From positions 110,192-126,725 of the forward strand of contig DHOX01000060.1 in NCBI GenBank assembly GCA_002409785.1: a stretch of DNA of 16,534 bases. Reading direction: 5' to 3'. The notes beneath the pieces are model-generated. The model ran no database searches. It worked only from the letters and a program-made list of their open reading frames with translations, and was not told the DNA's origin. The translations under genes and the position numbers were made by a program. Positions 7,992 to 15,382 of the stretch are shown piece after piece. This DNA is from Prevotella sp. UBA5379. GTDB lineage: Bacteria > Bacteroidota > Bacteroidia > Bacteroidales > Bacteroidaceae. The first letter of the stretch is position 1; each line of letters begins with the position of its first letter.

Positions 7992-10280
7992 ATGGTAAAA
8001 ATTTCTAAAGAGGCAGCCTTGGCTTATCATGCTGAAGGCCGTCCTGGAAAAATAGAAGTAAAGCCAACTAAACCTTATCGCACACAAAACGACTTGAGCC
8101 TTGCTTATTCGCCTGGGGTTGCTTATCCTTGTCTTGAGATTCAGAAGAATCCGGAAGACGTATACAAATATACGGACAAAGGAAATCTGGTAGCCGTCAT
8201 CACTAACGGTACAGCAGTGTTAGGCCTCGGAGATATTGGCGCCATGAGCGGGAAACCGGTCATGGAGGGGAAAGGTCTTTTGTTTAAGATCTATGGAGGT
8301 ATTGATGTCTTCGACATCGAGATCAACGAAAAGGATCCCGAGAAGTTCTGTGACACCGTGGAGCGTATCGCTCCTACTTTCGGAGGGATCAACCTTGAAG
8401 ACATCAAGGCTCCCCAATGCTTCTACATTGAAGAGCGCCTGAAGAAGACGCTGGACATACCTGTCATGCACGATGACCAGCATGGTACGGCCATCATCTC
8501 TGCAGCAGGACTGAAAAATGCCCTCGAGGTAGCAGGCAAGAAGATCGATAAAGTGAAAATCGTCGTCAATGGCGCCGGCGCTGCGGCCATCAGTTGTACG
8601 AAACTGTACGTCGCCTTAGGTGCCCGGAAAGAAAATATCGTCATGCTCGACTCCAAGGGAGTCATCACCTCTGACCGCACCAACCTGACGGAACAGAAAA
8701 AACTCTTTGCTACCGACCGGCGGGATGTCCACACCCTGGCTGAAGCCATCAAGGATGCTGACGTCTTCGTAGGCCTCAGCAAAGGAAATGTGCTCACTCA
8801 GGACATGGTCCGCTCAATGGCCAAAAATCCTATCGTCTTCGCCCTTGCCAACCCTGTTCCGGAGATCTCCTACGAGGATGCCACCGCTTCCCGTCCTGAC
8901 GTGCTGATGTCCACGGGGCGGAGTGATTATCCGAACCAGATCAACAATGTCATCGGGTTCCCCTATATCTTCCGCGGGGCCCTTGACGTTCACGCCACGG
9001 CCATCAATGAAGAGATGAAACTGGCAGCGGTCAACGCCATTGCCAATCTGGCCAAGCAACCGGTTCCGGACATCGTCAATGATGTCTACCATGTCGTCGA
9101 CCTCACCTTCGGCCGGAAATACTTTATCCCCAAGCCCATCGATCCACGGCTGATCACGGAGGTCAGTGCGGCCGTCGCCAAGGCTGCCATCGACAGTGGG
9201 GTGGCCCGCAAGACCATCACCGACTGGGATGCCTACAAGGAAAAACTGAAACAACTGGTGGGCCAGGAGACAAAGCTCACACAGACCCTTCACGCTACGG
9301 CCCGCCTGCATCCACAGCGTGTCGTCTTTGCAGAGGGCGGGCACCCTACCACGATGAAAGCTGCCGTCCAGGCAAAGCAGGAAGGCTTCTGCCAACCTAT
9401 CCTCCTGGGGAACCAGGACCGCCTGAAACGTATCGCCAGCCGTCTGAAACTGGATCTGACGGGGATAGAAATCGTGGACATGAGAGCCGACAAAGAACAG
9501 GGACGGCGGGCTACATACGCCAAGCATCTGGCAGAAAAGCGGGCCCGCCAGGGATACACCTTCGAAGAGGCATACGACAAGATGTATGAACGTAACTATT
9601 TCGGAATGTCCATGGTGGAACAGGGGGATGCGGATGCTTTCATCACCGGCCTGTACACGAAATACAGCAATACCATCAAAGTGGCCAAGGAAGTGATCGG
9701 GGTACGGCAGCCTTACAAGACTTTCGGCACCATGCACATCCTGAGCACGAAAAAGGGGAAGTTCTACATCGCAGATACCCTGATCAACCGCCATCCGGAC
9801 GAGAACGTCCTGGCAGACATTGCCCGGTTAAGCGCCCATACGGTACAGTTCTTCAATGACCAACCGGTCATCGCCATGCTGAGTTATTCTAATTTCGGAA
9901 CGGACAGCATCGGATCTCCCGTCAAGGTCCACTCGGCTGTCAAGGAGATGCAGACGGAATATCCGGACCTGGCCATTGACGGCGAAATGCAACTCAACTT
10001 TGCCCTCAACAACAAACTGAGGGATGAGAAATTTCCTTTCTCCAAATTAAAGGGGAAAACCGTCAATACGCTTGTGTTCCCGAATCTGAGCAGCTCCAAC
10101 TGCAGCTACAAACTCCTGCAGGGACTGGATCCGGACACGGAAATTATCGGCCCGATCCAGATGGGACTGAACAAGCCTATCCACTTTACTGATTTCGAGG
10201 CTTCTGTCAGTGATGTCGTAAATATCACGGCCGTAGCTGTCATCGATGCTTATGTCGAGAAAGTAAAGCAACAGAAGTAA
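7992..10280 (+). CDS. maeB: NADP-dependent malic enzyme with C-terminal phosphotransacetylase-like domain
   Basis: A 762-residue two-domain protein with the length and order of MaeB. Residues about 1-420 are malic enzyme: [12 protein letters not shown] with the catalytic Tyr39, [20 protein letters not shown], the metal-site segment MHDDQHGTA, and the dinucleotide fold [16 protein letters not shown]. Residues about 430-760 are a PTA_PTB domain ([34 protein letters not shown]). In the E. coli enzyme this domain is regulatory and binds acetyl-CoA rather than acting as a transacetylase. The reaction is oxidative decarboxylation of malate to pyruvate with NADP+, supplying NADPH and pyruvate. The gene is monocistronic, with its own promoter region containing a palindrome shared with tetR and a hairpin terminator downstream. 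The start ATG is followed by the standard N-terminus. Confidence 0.96.
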   Translation: MVKISKEAALAYHAEGRPGKIEVKPTKPYRTQNDLSLAYSPGVAYPCLEIQKNPEDVYKYTDKGNLVAVITNGTAVLGLGDIGAMSGKPVMEGKGLLFKIYGGIDVFDIEINEKDPEKFCDTVERIAPTFGGINLEDIKAPQCFYIEERLKKTLDIPVMHDDQHGTAIISAAGLKNALEVAGKKIDKVKIVVNGAGAAAISCTKLYVALGARKENIVMLDSKGVITSDRTNLTEQKKLFATDRRDVHTLAEAIKDADVFVGLSKGNVLTQDMVRSMAKNPIVFALANPVPEISYEDATASRPDVLMSTGRSDYPNQINNVIGFPYIFRGALDVHATAINEEMKLAAVNAIANLAKQPVPDIVNDVYHVVDLTFGRKYFIPKPIDPRLITEVSAAVAKAAIDSGVARKTITDWDAYKEKLKQLVGQETKLTQTLHATARLHPQRVVFAEGGHPTTMKAAVQAKQEGFCQPILLGNQDRLKRIASRLKLDLTGIEIVDMRADKEQGRRATYAKHLAEKRARQGYTFEEAYDKMYERNYFGMSMVEQGDADAFITGLYTKYSNTIKVAKEVIGVRQPYKTFGTMHILSTKKGKFYIADTLINRHPDENVLADIARLSAHTVQFFNDQPVIAMLSYSNFGTDSIGSPVKVHSAVKEMQTEYPDLAIDGEMQLNFALNNKLRDEKFPFSKLKGKTVNTLVFPNLSSSNCSYKLLQGLDPDTEIIGPIQMGLNKPIHFTDFEASVSDVVNITAVAVIDAYVEKVKQQK

Positions 10281-10321
10281 GCAGACCCGTACGAGCCCGC
10301 AGAAAGGGCATGATATTTTAG

Positions 10322-10356
10322 AAAGGGTTTCCTGTGCAAAACGGGAAACCTTTTTT
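10322..10356 (+). terminator. Rho-independent terminator of maeB
   Basis: GGTTTCC (10326-10332) pairs with GGAAACC (10344-10350) around an 11-base loop and is followed by six T. It begins about 40 bases after the maeB stop codon. Confidence 0.85.
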
Positions 10357-10482
10357 CATACTATTCCCTGACTGTCAGCCTGATCCGATACCTCGTGCAC
10401 CCAACTCATCCCTCAAGAAAGGTTAATAAATTTTCTTGTGCAGGCACACATAAAATTTCTTTAAAAATAATCATTTAAAAAT

Positions 10483-10513
10483 TTTGATAGAAATAAAAAA
10501 TAACTTATCTTTG
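10483..10513 (+). promoter_or_regulatory. Promoter of RNA unit 1
   Basis: TTTG at 10483-10486 and TATCTTTG at 10506-10513 are separated by 19 bases, a full match to the Bacteroidetes vegetative promoter. It faces the first copy of the duplicated 110-bp unit. Confidence 0.75.
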
Positions 10514-10613
10514 CTACTGTTATCCTGAAAACAATCTTTTTACCTTAAAAAAACTAATACCTATTGAAGATTTGGAGCGGTTACCTGTGAAGGCCATCGC
10601 TTTTTTTATGCCC
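10504..10613 (+). repeat. 110-bp direct repeat, copy 1
   Basis: Matches 10746-10855 at 106 of 110 positions with no gaps; the differences are at 10516, 10582, 10594 and 10607. The block starts at the -7 promoter region and ends just after the T-run of the terminator-like hairpin. Confidence 0.95.
10520..10607 (+). ncRNA. Candidate small RNA / orphan leader, copy 1
   Basis: The predicted transcript starts about 7 bases after the -7 box and ends at a hairpin (GCGGTTACCT / AGGCCATCGC with loop GTGA, two internal mismatches, 10577-10600) followed by seven T. The body is A/U-rich and contains TACCT three times. AATCTT at 10533 can pair with AAGATT at 10567. No credible open reading frame follows: the next 3' gene is on the opposite strand and the second copy lies between. 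I do not recognise the RNA family. It could be a stand-alone small RNA or a transcription-attenuation leader that has lost its gene. The exact 5' and 3' ends are estimates. Confidence 0.55.
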
Positions 10614-10723
10614 CGACCATTTGATCCGCTGCCCTCATCTCCAGGTCCCTCATGATGATCACGGATCAAGAATTAATCTTTAGAAAAATAATTTGATGTT
10701 TTTTTAAAATTATGAGTAAAAAA

Positions 10724-10755
10724 TTTGGCAGTTATCAAAAAATGCCTTATCTTTG
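10724..10755 (+). promoter_or_regulatory. Promoter of RNA unit 2
   Basis: TTTG at 10724-10727 and TATCTTTG at 10748-10755 are separated by 20 bases. The spacer sequence and length differ from copy 1 while both promoter boxes are kept, which argues that transcription of each copy is selected. Confidence 0.75.
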
Positions 10756-10855
10756 CTTCTGTTATCCTGAAAACAATCTTTTTACCTTAAAAAAACTAAT
10801 ACCTATTGAAGATTTGGAGCGGTCACCTGTGAAGGTCATCGCTTTTTTCATGCCC
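10746..10855 (+). repeat. 110-bp direct repeat, copy 2
   Basis: Ungapped partner of 10504-10613 (106 of 110 identical). The 132 bases between the copies are not repeated except for the promoter -33 box. Confidence 0.95.
10762..10849 (+). ncRNA. Candidate small RNA / orphan leader, copy 2
   Basis: This is the second copy of the unit, offset by exactly 242 bases from the first. Its terminator-like hairpin is better paired: GCGGTCACCT / AGGTCATCGC with loop GTGA and one internal C-C mismatch (10819-10842), then six T. The substitution at 10836 restores an A-U pair relative to copy 1. The downstream neighbour (yjbQ) is convergent, so the unit cannot be the leader of a following gene. Confidence 0.55.
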
Positions 10856-10938
10856 TGTCTGCACGGGGTTCTCCCTCTACCGTCATCCCCCTCCTCCGCA
10901 TCCGGCAGGATTCACAGCCAACTCCCAGAGGCGGTTTC

Positions 10939-11349
10939 TCAGCCGACAGCCGTAGCGATGATATGCCGGCGCCCGCCATCATTACGAAACTCACAAAGAT
11001 AAATGCCCTGCCACGTACCAAAGTTTAAACGGCCATGGGTGACCGGCACATTGATGCTGACGCCGGTCAGCACCGTCTTGGCATGAGCAGGCATATCATC
11101 ATCACCTTCCAGGACATGCCTGTAATAAGGCTGCCGCTCTTTCACCAGGTGATCATATATCCGTTCCATGTCCGCCCTGACCTCCGGATCCCAGTTCTCG
11201 CAGACAGACAGGGCACAACTCGTATGTCTGATGAACAGATTGAGGAGTCCGGTCTCAGGCAATTGCGGGAGCTGACGGACGATCTCCTCCGTAATCAGAT
11301 GGAATCCCCTGCTATACTCATTCAGTATAATTTCTTTTTGACTGATCAT
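10939..11349 (-). CDS. yjbQ: YjbQ family (UPF0047) protein
   Basis: From ATG 11349 the protein has 136 residues, the normal length of the family. Conserved blocks are present: NLFIRHTSCALSVCEN with the histidine, DPEVRADM, the acidic DDDMPAHAKTVLTG, and the end GRLNFGTWQGIYLCEFR. YjbQ is a small trimeric cytosolic enzyme for which thiamin phosphate synthase side activity has been reported; its main role is not settled. The frame is open to 11421, but the extra residues (MTEGFCRACCQLNKW...) do not belong to the family. ATG 11349 has a GGTAAGGG stretch just upstream and gives the expected N-terminus. It lies 101 bases after the LUD-domain gene on the same strand and is probably cotranscribed. 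Confidence 0.93.
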   Translation of the reverse strand: MISQKEIILNEYSRGFHLITEEIVRQLPQLPETGLLNLFIRHTSCALSVCENWDPEVRADMERIYDHLVKERQPYYRHVLEGDDDMPAHAKTVLTGVSINVPVTHGRLNFGTWQGIYLCEFRNDGGRRHIIATAVG

Positions 11350-11450
11350 GCTATCCCTTACCTTACAAAAACCGTTCCACTTATTCAACTGACAACACGC
11401 CCGGCAGAATCCTTCCGTCATTCCGGGAAGACCACAGGCCAGGCAGAGGG

Positions 11451-12089
11451 CTAATAGCCCAGGTCCTCCCCCACCAGTAACACGATATGCCTCCCTGCGG
11501 GATGGGACATCCGCTGTATGGAGATATAATTGCAGATACTATCCTTCGACAGACAGTCATGGCAGACCCCGTCTTTCTGACAAGGTGTCGGACAATCAAA
11601 ACGAGCCATATTGATGGGTGCCGCCACGCAGCGGGCCCTGCTGACAGCCGTTTCGAGGTCGCGGCATACCTTGTTGAGGCCCACCACGAAGAGGACATGT
11701 GCAGGTCCCCATGACAAGGCGGCCACCCGGTTTCCATTCCCATCGATGTTGACGATGATCCCATCCTCTGTCATCGCATTCACGCTCGACAGATAATAGT
11801 CACACTCGAAAGCCTTGCGATAGATCCTGACCTTGTCATCAGGATCCGTCACCTCATCACGGTCATAAACCTTATAATTGCCGTTCTTCAGCATCCCCGT
11901 GACCCCTGTCGACCGAATGCTCATCGATCCTCCCCAGGTGATGCTGCTGCCTTCAGGAATCAATTCCTTCACACGCTGCAGCAGGGCCGCCGTATCGTTA
12001 CAGAAACAAGCATCATAATGCCTTCGCTTCAGTGCCGAGACCAACTTTGCTGCCAGTCTCGCATTACGTGTAATCATTGCCTTATCCAT
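11451..12089 (-). CDS. LUD-domain protein (lactate utilization LutC/YkgG-like)
   Basis: A 212-residue stand-alone LUD (DUF162) domain. Typical segments are GSSITWGGSMSIRSTG, AFECDYYLSSVNAMTEDGIIVNIDGNGNRVAALSWGP and VVGLNKV. LutC proteins belong to the LutABC system that oxidises L-lactate. This one is a single gene without lutA or lutB neighbours, so its partner and reaction are not shown here. Near the C-terminus a cysteine cluster (CPTPCQKDGVCHDC, then a further Cys in DSICN) could bind an iron-sulfur cluster or zinc. This tail is a feature of the roughly 210-residue branch and is absent from the minimal domain. The ATG at 12089 is preceded by a GC-rich structured leader of about 180 bases, and yjbQ follows downstream. 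Confidence 0.88.
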   Translation of the reverse strand: MDKAMITRNARLAAKLVSALKRRHYDACFCNDTAALLQRVKELIPEGSSITWGGSMSIRSTGVTGMLKNGNYKVYDRDEVTDPDDKVRIYRKAFECDYYLSSVNAMTEDGIIVNIDGNGNRVAALSWGPAHVLFVVGLNKVCRDLETAVSRARCVAAPINMARFDCPTPCQKDGVCHDCLSKDSICNYISIQRMSHPAGRHIVLLVGEDLGY

Positions 12090-12270
12090 CCTGTAAATAT
12101 CTATCTATCTGTCTGTACTGGTCTCCCTGGGAAGCCGGGGGAAAGTCCAGAGCCCCCGGAGGTCCTCTGTGAGGCCACGGACCCTTTGCAGGTCGTGGTT
12201 ATCCCTCCGCTCCAAGTATTTCCGGTTACATTCCGCCCTCCCCTCCGGCCACAGCCGGCAGGAAACATTT
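12090..12270 (-). ncRNA. Structured GC-rich 5' leader of the LUD gene
   Basis: Between a -7 promoter box and the LUD ATG, four perfect or near-perfect hairpins stand in a row. In plus-strand positions they are 12245-12258 (CCGGC/GCCGG, 4-base loop), 12175-12198 (CCAC-GACC/GGTC-GTGG with one bulged G, 7-base loop), 12164-12174 (CCTC/GAGG, 3-base loop) and 12135-12159 (CCGGGGG/CCCCCGG, 11-base loop). The second and third abut directly. I compared it by eye with cobalamin, TPP, FMN and RNase P cores and found no convincing match. It may be a regulatory leader or a separate RNA; the strand is inferred from the promoter box and the gene. Confidence 0.45.
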
Positions 12271-12277
12271 AATCTCT

Positions 12278-12286
12278 GCAAAGATA
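12278..12286 (-). promoter_or_regulatory. -7 promoter box upstream of the LUD leader
   Basis: On the minus strand TATCTTTGC matches the Bacteroidetes -7 consensus. No TTTG is found at the -33 position. It would start transcription about 180 bases before the LUD ATG. Confidence 0.45.
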
Positions 12287-12784
12287 GATATTATTTCCGA
12301 CTCTGCCATGAATTTTACGAAATTTAGCTTAACTTTCCGACCGGAAAGGCCTTCCTCAAATAACCTGCCCACAGCATCCCTCACCGCAGCAATCCCCACG
12401 GACAGGACCAGGCTGACGACACCGGCATCACACCATATTCTTTACTCATTTACAGAAAAATCCATTACCGATGCGGGGTAAGATCGTTACCAAGCCGTGG
12501 AGAGGAGCTTACCAAGCCGTGGTAACCTCATTACCAAGCCGTGGAGAGAAGCTTACCAGCCCATGGTAACAAATCAACCCTCAAAATGCGTGTTGACGAA
12601 CCTATCTATCCGGGAAAGAGTTGACCGTTCTCGTTGCTAAATCACCTTTTGTCTGACGTGATCATCCGTTCACCACAAAGGAGGTTGTCGACGAAAAAGA
12701 CCAGCGGAGAAGAGCCCGCCCCATGAGAAAAGCCAGGGTCAGGTGGAAAGTTTCCCCGGCAGCAGCATTTTAATCAAAATAGAG
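12287..12784. other. Intergenic region without protein-coding gene
   Basis: About 500 bases between the divergent LUD and adenylating-enzyme genes. I see no credible gene here on either strand. It contains a small inverted repeat near 12330-12347 (CTTTCC/GGAAAG) and the palindromic 22-bp array at 12487-12570. The remainder shows no recognisable feature. Confidence 0.6.
12487..12570. repeat. Tandem palindromic 22-bp repeat, four units in an A-B-A-B order
   Basis: Four consecutive units begin TTACCA at 12487, 12509, 12531 and 12553, each with a 14-base core TTACCAAGCCGTGG (the last is altered to TTACCAGCCCATGG). Units 1 and 3 continue AGAGRAGC. Units 2 and 4 continue TAAC, so TTACCA and TGGTAA form perfect 6-base arms around a 5-base loop. 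In unit 4 the loop has changed but the arms are intact. The higher-order period is 44 bases. It is an intergenic repeat of unknown role, possibly a protein-binding or hairpin element. Confidence 0.9.
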
Positions 12785-12815
12785 TTTGCATATCGTCAGA
12801 AAATAGGTACATTTG
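12785..12815 (+). promoter_or_regulatory. Promoter of the adenylating-enzyme gene
   Basis: TTTG at 12785-12788 and TACATTTG at 12808-12815 are 19 bases apart, a full Bacteroidetes promoter. Initiation about 7 bases downstream leaves a leader of some 34 bases before ATG 12856, but only about 10 before the in-frame GTG at 12832, which favours the ATG. Confidence 0.8.
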
Positions 12816-12855
12816 CATTCACTTTACTCTCGTGAGAAGAAAAAACAAACATCAG

Positions 12856-14349
12856 ATGAAAAACGTTATATTTTACGATACCATCTTAACCCCAATACAG
12901 AAGCTATTGGAAGGAAAAGCCGGAAACAAAGCTTTTTGCATACAAGACCAGTACTATACTTTCGGCCAACTGTCAACACGCATCCAGACGATCAGAGAAA
13001 AACTTGCCCATACGGACGAGCAATATATCGGATTGATCGCCAGTGATGCCCTGGACACCTACGCAGCCATCCTCGCGATATGGATGGAAGGCAAATGCTA
13101 TGTGCCTCTGCATCCCCTGCAGCCAGAAGCCAGGATCAGGGACATCATCCATCAGGTAGGGATCAAGACCATTCTGAATCCAGCCGTTTCCGGCACGACC
13201 CTCACCCTTCCGGCGGTCCTCACACCGGACCTCCCCGATGTCAGGGGAAAGATCCGGCCGATGGTACCTCCCGATGACCAGCAGCCAGCCTATATCCTGT
13301 TTACCTCAGGGAGCACAGGGCATCCCAAGGGAGTGCCCGTCACCTTCCGCAACGTAGCTGCCTTCATAGACGCCTACGAGGACATGGGAATCCGGCTCAA
13401 GGAAGAAGACCGGTGCCTGCAGATGTTCGACCTGACCTTTGACCTGTCCGTAGGCAGTTATCTCCCCGCCCTTCTCCATGGAGCCTGTCTGTATACAGTC
13501 CCCCCCGGGAGCGTAAAATATCAGGAAGTATTCAGGCTGATGGACACCTACCATCTCACAATGACCCTGATGGTCCCTTCCGTCATTCATTATCTGCGCC
13601 CTTACCTGGACGAAATAGAGGAACCCGGCGTACACCATTGTCTGTTCTGTGGAGAAGCACTTTCCACGGATGATGCCGTCCAGTGGCAGAAAGCAGTCCC
13701 CAACGCCCGGATATGGAACGTCTATGGTCCTACTGAAAACACGATCTTCTGTACCTGCTACAAGATGAATGCCGGCAGCATCAGCCAGAAGAACGGCATC
13801 ATGAGCATCGGGACGGCCATGAAAGGAACAGGGACCGCCGTCATCGGAGAGGATCACCAGTTTCTCAAATGCGGCGAAGAGGGAGAGCTCTGTCTCTCCG
13901 GCCTGCAGCTCACACCAGGATACTGGCAGGACGAGGTGAACAACCGCAAGGCATTCTTCACGCATGAAGGTGTGAGATGGTATAAAACCGGTGACCTGTG
14001 CATAGAAGATGACAGCCATAATCTCCTCTACTGTGGCCGCAAAGACTCACAGATCAAGATCCAGGGGTTCCGTGTAGAACTCAGTGAGATCGAAAGCATA
14101 GCCAGGCATTTCTATAAGGAAGAAGAGAATGTCGTAGCTGTCCCCGTGACCGACGACAGTGGCAGCAAGTCTATCATACTGGTTGTAGAAGGTGAAGAAA
14201 AGGGGACCAAGGACGCACTGGCCAGATACCTGAGCCAGTATCTTCCGGCCTACATGATCCCGCGTCAAATCATGTTTCTCTCCCGCTTTCCTCAGAATGC
14301 AAACAATAAAATAGACCGCAGGAAAATAAGCGAAATGATCACTGCCTGA
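12856..14349 (+). CDS. Stand-alone AMP-forming adenylating enzyme (DltA / NRPS A-domain type)
   Basis: A 497-residue ANL-superfamily adenylation enzyme. The core motifs are in order: A3 P-loop YILFTSGSTGHPKGV (from about residue 146), A4 FDLTFDLSVGSY, A5 NVYGPTEN (288), A7 YKTGDL (376), A8 GRKDSQIKIQGFRVELSEIE, and A10 NNKIDRRK with the catalytic lysine at about 485. Such enzymes activate an amino or other carboxylic acid with ATP and load it on the phosphopantetheine of a carrier protein. The layout is closest to D-alanine-carrier ligases and single amino-acid adenylation domains. No condensation, carrier or thioesterase domain is attached, and no carrier, MBOAT or transferase gene is adjacent. 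The substrate is not deduced. The gene has its own promoter and terminator. An earlier in-frame GTG (12832) is less likely as the start. Confidence 0.88.
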   Translation: MKNVIFYDTILTPIQKLLEGKAGNKAFCIQDQYYTFGQLSTRIQTIREKLAHTDEQYIGLIASDALDTYAAILAIWMEGKCYVPLHPLQPEARIRDIIHQVGIKTILNPAVSGTTLTLPAVLTPDLPDVRGKIRPMVPPDDQQPAYILFTSGSTGHPKGVPVTFRNVAAFIDAYEDMGIRLKEEDRCLQMFDLTFDLSVGSYLPALLHGACLYTVPPGSVKYQEVFRLMDTYHLTMTLMVPSVIHYLRPYLDEIEEPGVHHCLFCGEALSTDDAVQWQKAVPNARIWNVYGPTENTIFCTCYKMNAGSISQKNGIMSIGTAMKGTGTAVIGEDHQFLKCGEEGELCLSGLQLTPGYWQDEVNNRKAFFTHEGVRWYKTGDLCIEDDSHNLLYCGRKDSQIKIQGFRVELSEIESIARHFYKEEENVVAVPVTDDSGSKSIILVVEGEEKGTKDALARYLSQYLPAYMIPRQIMFLSRFPQNANNKIDRRKISEMITA

Positions 14350-14353
14350 CAAC

Positions 14354-14386
14354 AAAAAGAGGGTATGTCAAATATCCTCTTTTTTT
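14354..14386 (+). terminator. Rho-independent terminator of the adenylating-enzyme gene
   Basis: AAAAAGAGGGTAT (14354-14366) pairs with ATATCCTCTTTTT (14372-14384) through 13 pairs including one G-U, with loop GTCAA and a T-run to 14386. It starts five bases after the stop codon. The A-run/T-run could also work as a bidirectional terminator. Confidence 0.88.
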
Positions 14387-14415
14387 ATCACGAAGCCCCA
14401 TCAGACCCAGATAAA

Positions 14416-15064
14416 TGGGTGGATATATCGCCCGTTTTATCCAATTATAGCTTATGACAGAATTTCTCAAAAGTTATAGAAAAGGCCAAAGAAGCCTGCC
14501 GTAATGCCGGCCACCTAATTGATGACCAATTTCCTGGCGTCAGGAAAATGGTCCCTATGCCTAAAGGCGCCATTAAAAATATAGAAGACATCCTTCTCAC
14601 TCGTTACGCCTGCTATCTTATCGCATAGAACGAAAAACCACGAAAGATACATATTGCCTTTGCACAAACTTACTTTGCAGTACAGACACGCAAGGCCGAA
14701 CTCATCGAGCAGCGTCTTATGGAAATAGAACGTATCAAGGCACATACGAAACTACAGGAGACAAAAAAACATCTTTCCGGAATCCTTTATAGCCTTTCTT
14801 CCTACCATCAGCATTAAAGCCAAGGACTTCGCAGCCGAAATGACCAATGTCAATGTACAACAAAAGAATCTGTACGGTGAAGGCCAGATTGCTACGGAAA
14901 ATATGGGCAACAATAAGGCTGTCCGGAAAATGATGATTGACCGAGGCATTGTACCAGAGAACCTGCCCCCTGCCGAAGATGTCAAGAAGGTCGAGAGGCG
15001 GTTGGCAAGTGAGGAGAAAAAGGCTTTGGAAAACAAGAATAACAAAGGCCAGAAAAAGAAATAA
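14416..15064 (+). pseudogene. dinD: Decayed dinD (DNA damage-inducible protein D) gene
   Basis: Three pieces read as DinD in order. The first (frame of 14461) gives VLSNYSL-stop-QNFSKVIEKAKEACRNAGH, then KMVPMPKGAIKNIEDILLTRYACYLIA, a TAG at 14626-14628, and IAFAQTYFAVQTRKAELIEQRL ending near SGILY. After about 14790 the frame shifts by one. The second frame resumes with FLPTISIKAKDFAAEMTNVNVQQ, NNKAVRKMMIDRGIVPENLPPAEDVKKVERR and the lysine-rich tail ending at 15064. Relative to intact DinD as I remember it, the N-terminal 25-30 residues are missing, a TGA (14455-14457) replaces the conserved Trp of the YxxW segment, and roughly 45 residues are deleted at the frameshift junction. DinD is an SOS-associated RecA-filament antagonist in E. 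coli. Bacteroidetes homologues often sit inside type I restriction-modification loci. Confidence 0.87.
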
Positions 15065-15382
15065 TCATTTCCTCTTATAATACAGTTCAACTCTCAAACA
15101 ATTAGTTCAACATAAAATGCTAGTTACGAACTCAAGACGAGATGGATTATGGTACCGATTGGAGTGATACGGTGGTACCGAGTAGTGCGCTATGGTATTA
15201 ATGCGCTGATACTGTCACCTAACGAAACTGCAGCCAACTCCTCTCAAGGTAAAGGGACTCATTTAAGGCGTCTACAAAGAATCGCAGACTTCTCTGAAAA
15301 CTTTGGAGAAGTCTGTAAATATCTAGAATAATCTTCTTAAATTCTAAAGAAGTTATAGACTTTTACACTAAATCTTGAATTA
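15065..15382. other. Intergenic region between dinD remnant and ATPase gene
   Basis: About 320 bases without a gene I can support. A 60-codon frame at 15149-15331 exists, but it has no recognisable homology and its last third is formed by the hairpin arms, so I do not call it. GGTACCGA occurs twice within about 40 bases near 15150-15180. Two inverted repeats lie at 15285-15315 and 15333-15352. Base composition turns AT-rich towards the right. Confidence 0.55.
15285..15315. repeat. Perfect 10-bp inverted repeat, hairpin
   Basis: CAGACTTCTC and GAGAAGTCTG flank an 11-base loop. A weaker second hairpin, CTTCTT/AAGAAG (15333-15352), follows 17 bases later. Neither has a T-run, so a classical terminator is unlikely. 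They lie between the convergent dinD remnant and the ATPase gene and could be a dispersed palindromic element. Confidence 0.7.

Noticed and set aside
8814..9794. 326-codon frame antisense to maeB
   Set aside because: It lies fully opposite a strongly conserved enzyme gene and its translation has no family features. It is a by-product of GC-rich codon usage.
10504..10855. CRISPR array or insertion-sequence ends as an explanation of the 110-bp repeats
   Set aside because: There are only two copies, with 132 bases between them. No spacers of uniform length, no terminal inverted repeats and no transposase are seen, while the block boundaries match promoter and terminator elements.
10712..11002. 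96-codon open frame crossing RNA unit 2 and the end of yjbQ
   Set aside because: It starts inside the promoter of RNA unit 2, runs through the terminator hairpin and antisense to yjbQ, and has no protein-like features.
12090..12270. Possible RNase P RNA or cobalamin riboswitch (segments like GGGGAAAGTCC on the plus strand, GGGAGACCAG on the minus strand)
   Set aside because: Only short fragments resemble these families. The spacing, the other conserved blocks and the overall length do not fit, so only a generic structured leader is claimed.
15149..15331. 60-codon open frame on the plus strand
   Set aside because: No recognisable homology or promoter, and its C-terminal part is encoded by the hairpin arms. 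It is more likely non-coding.
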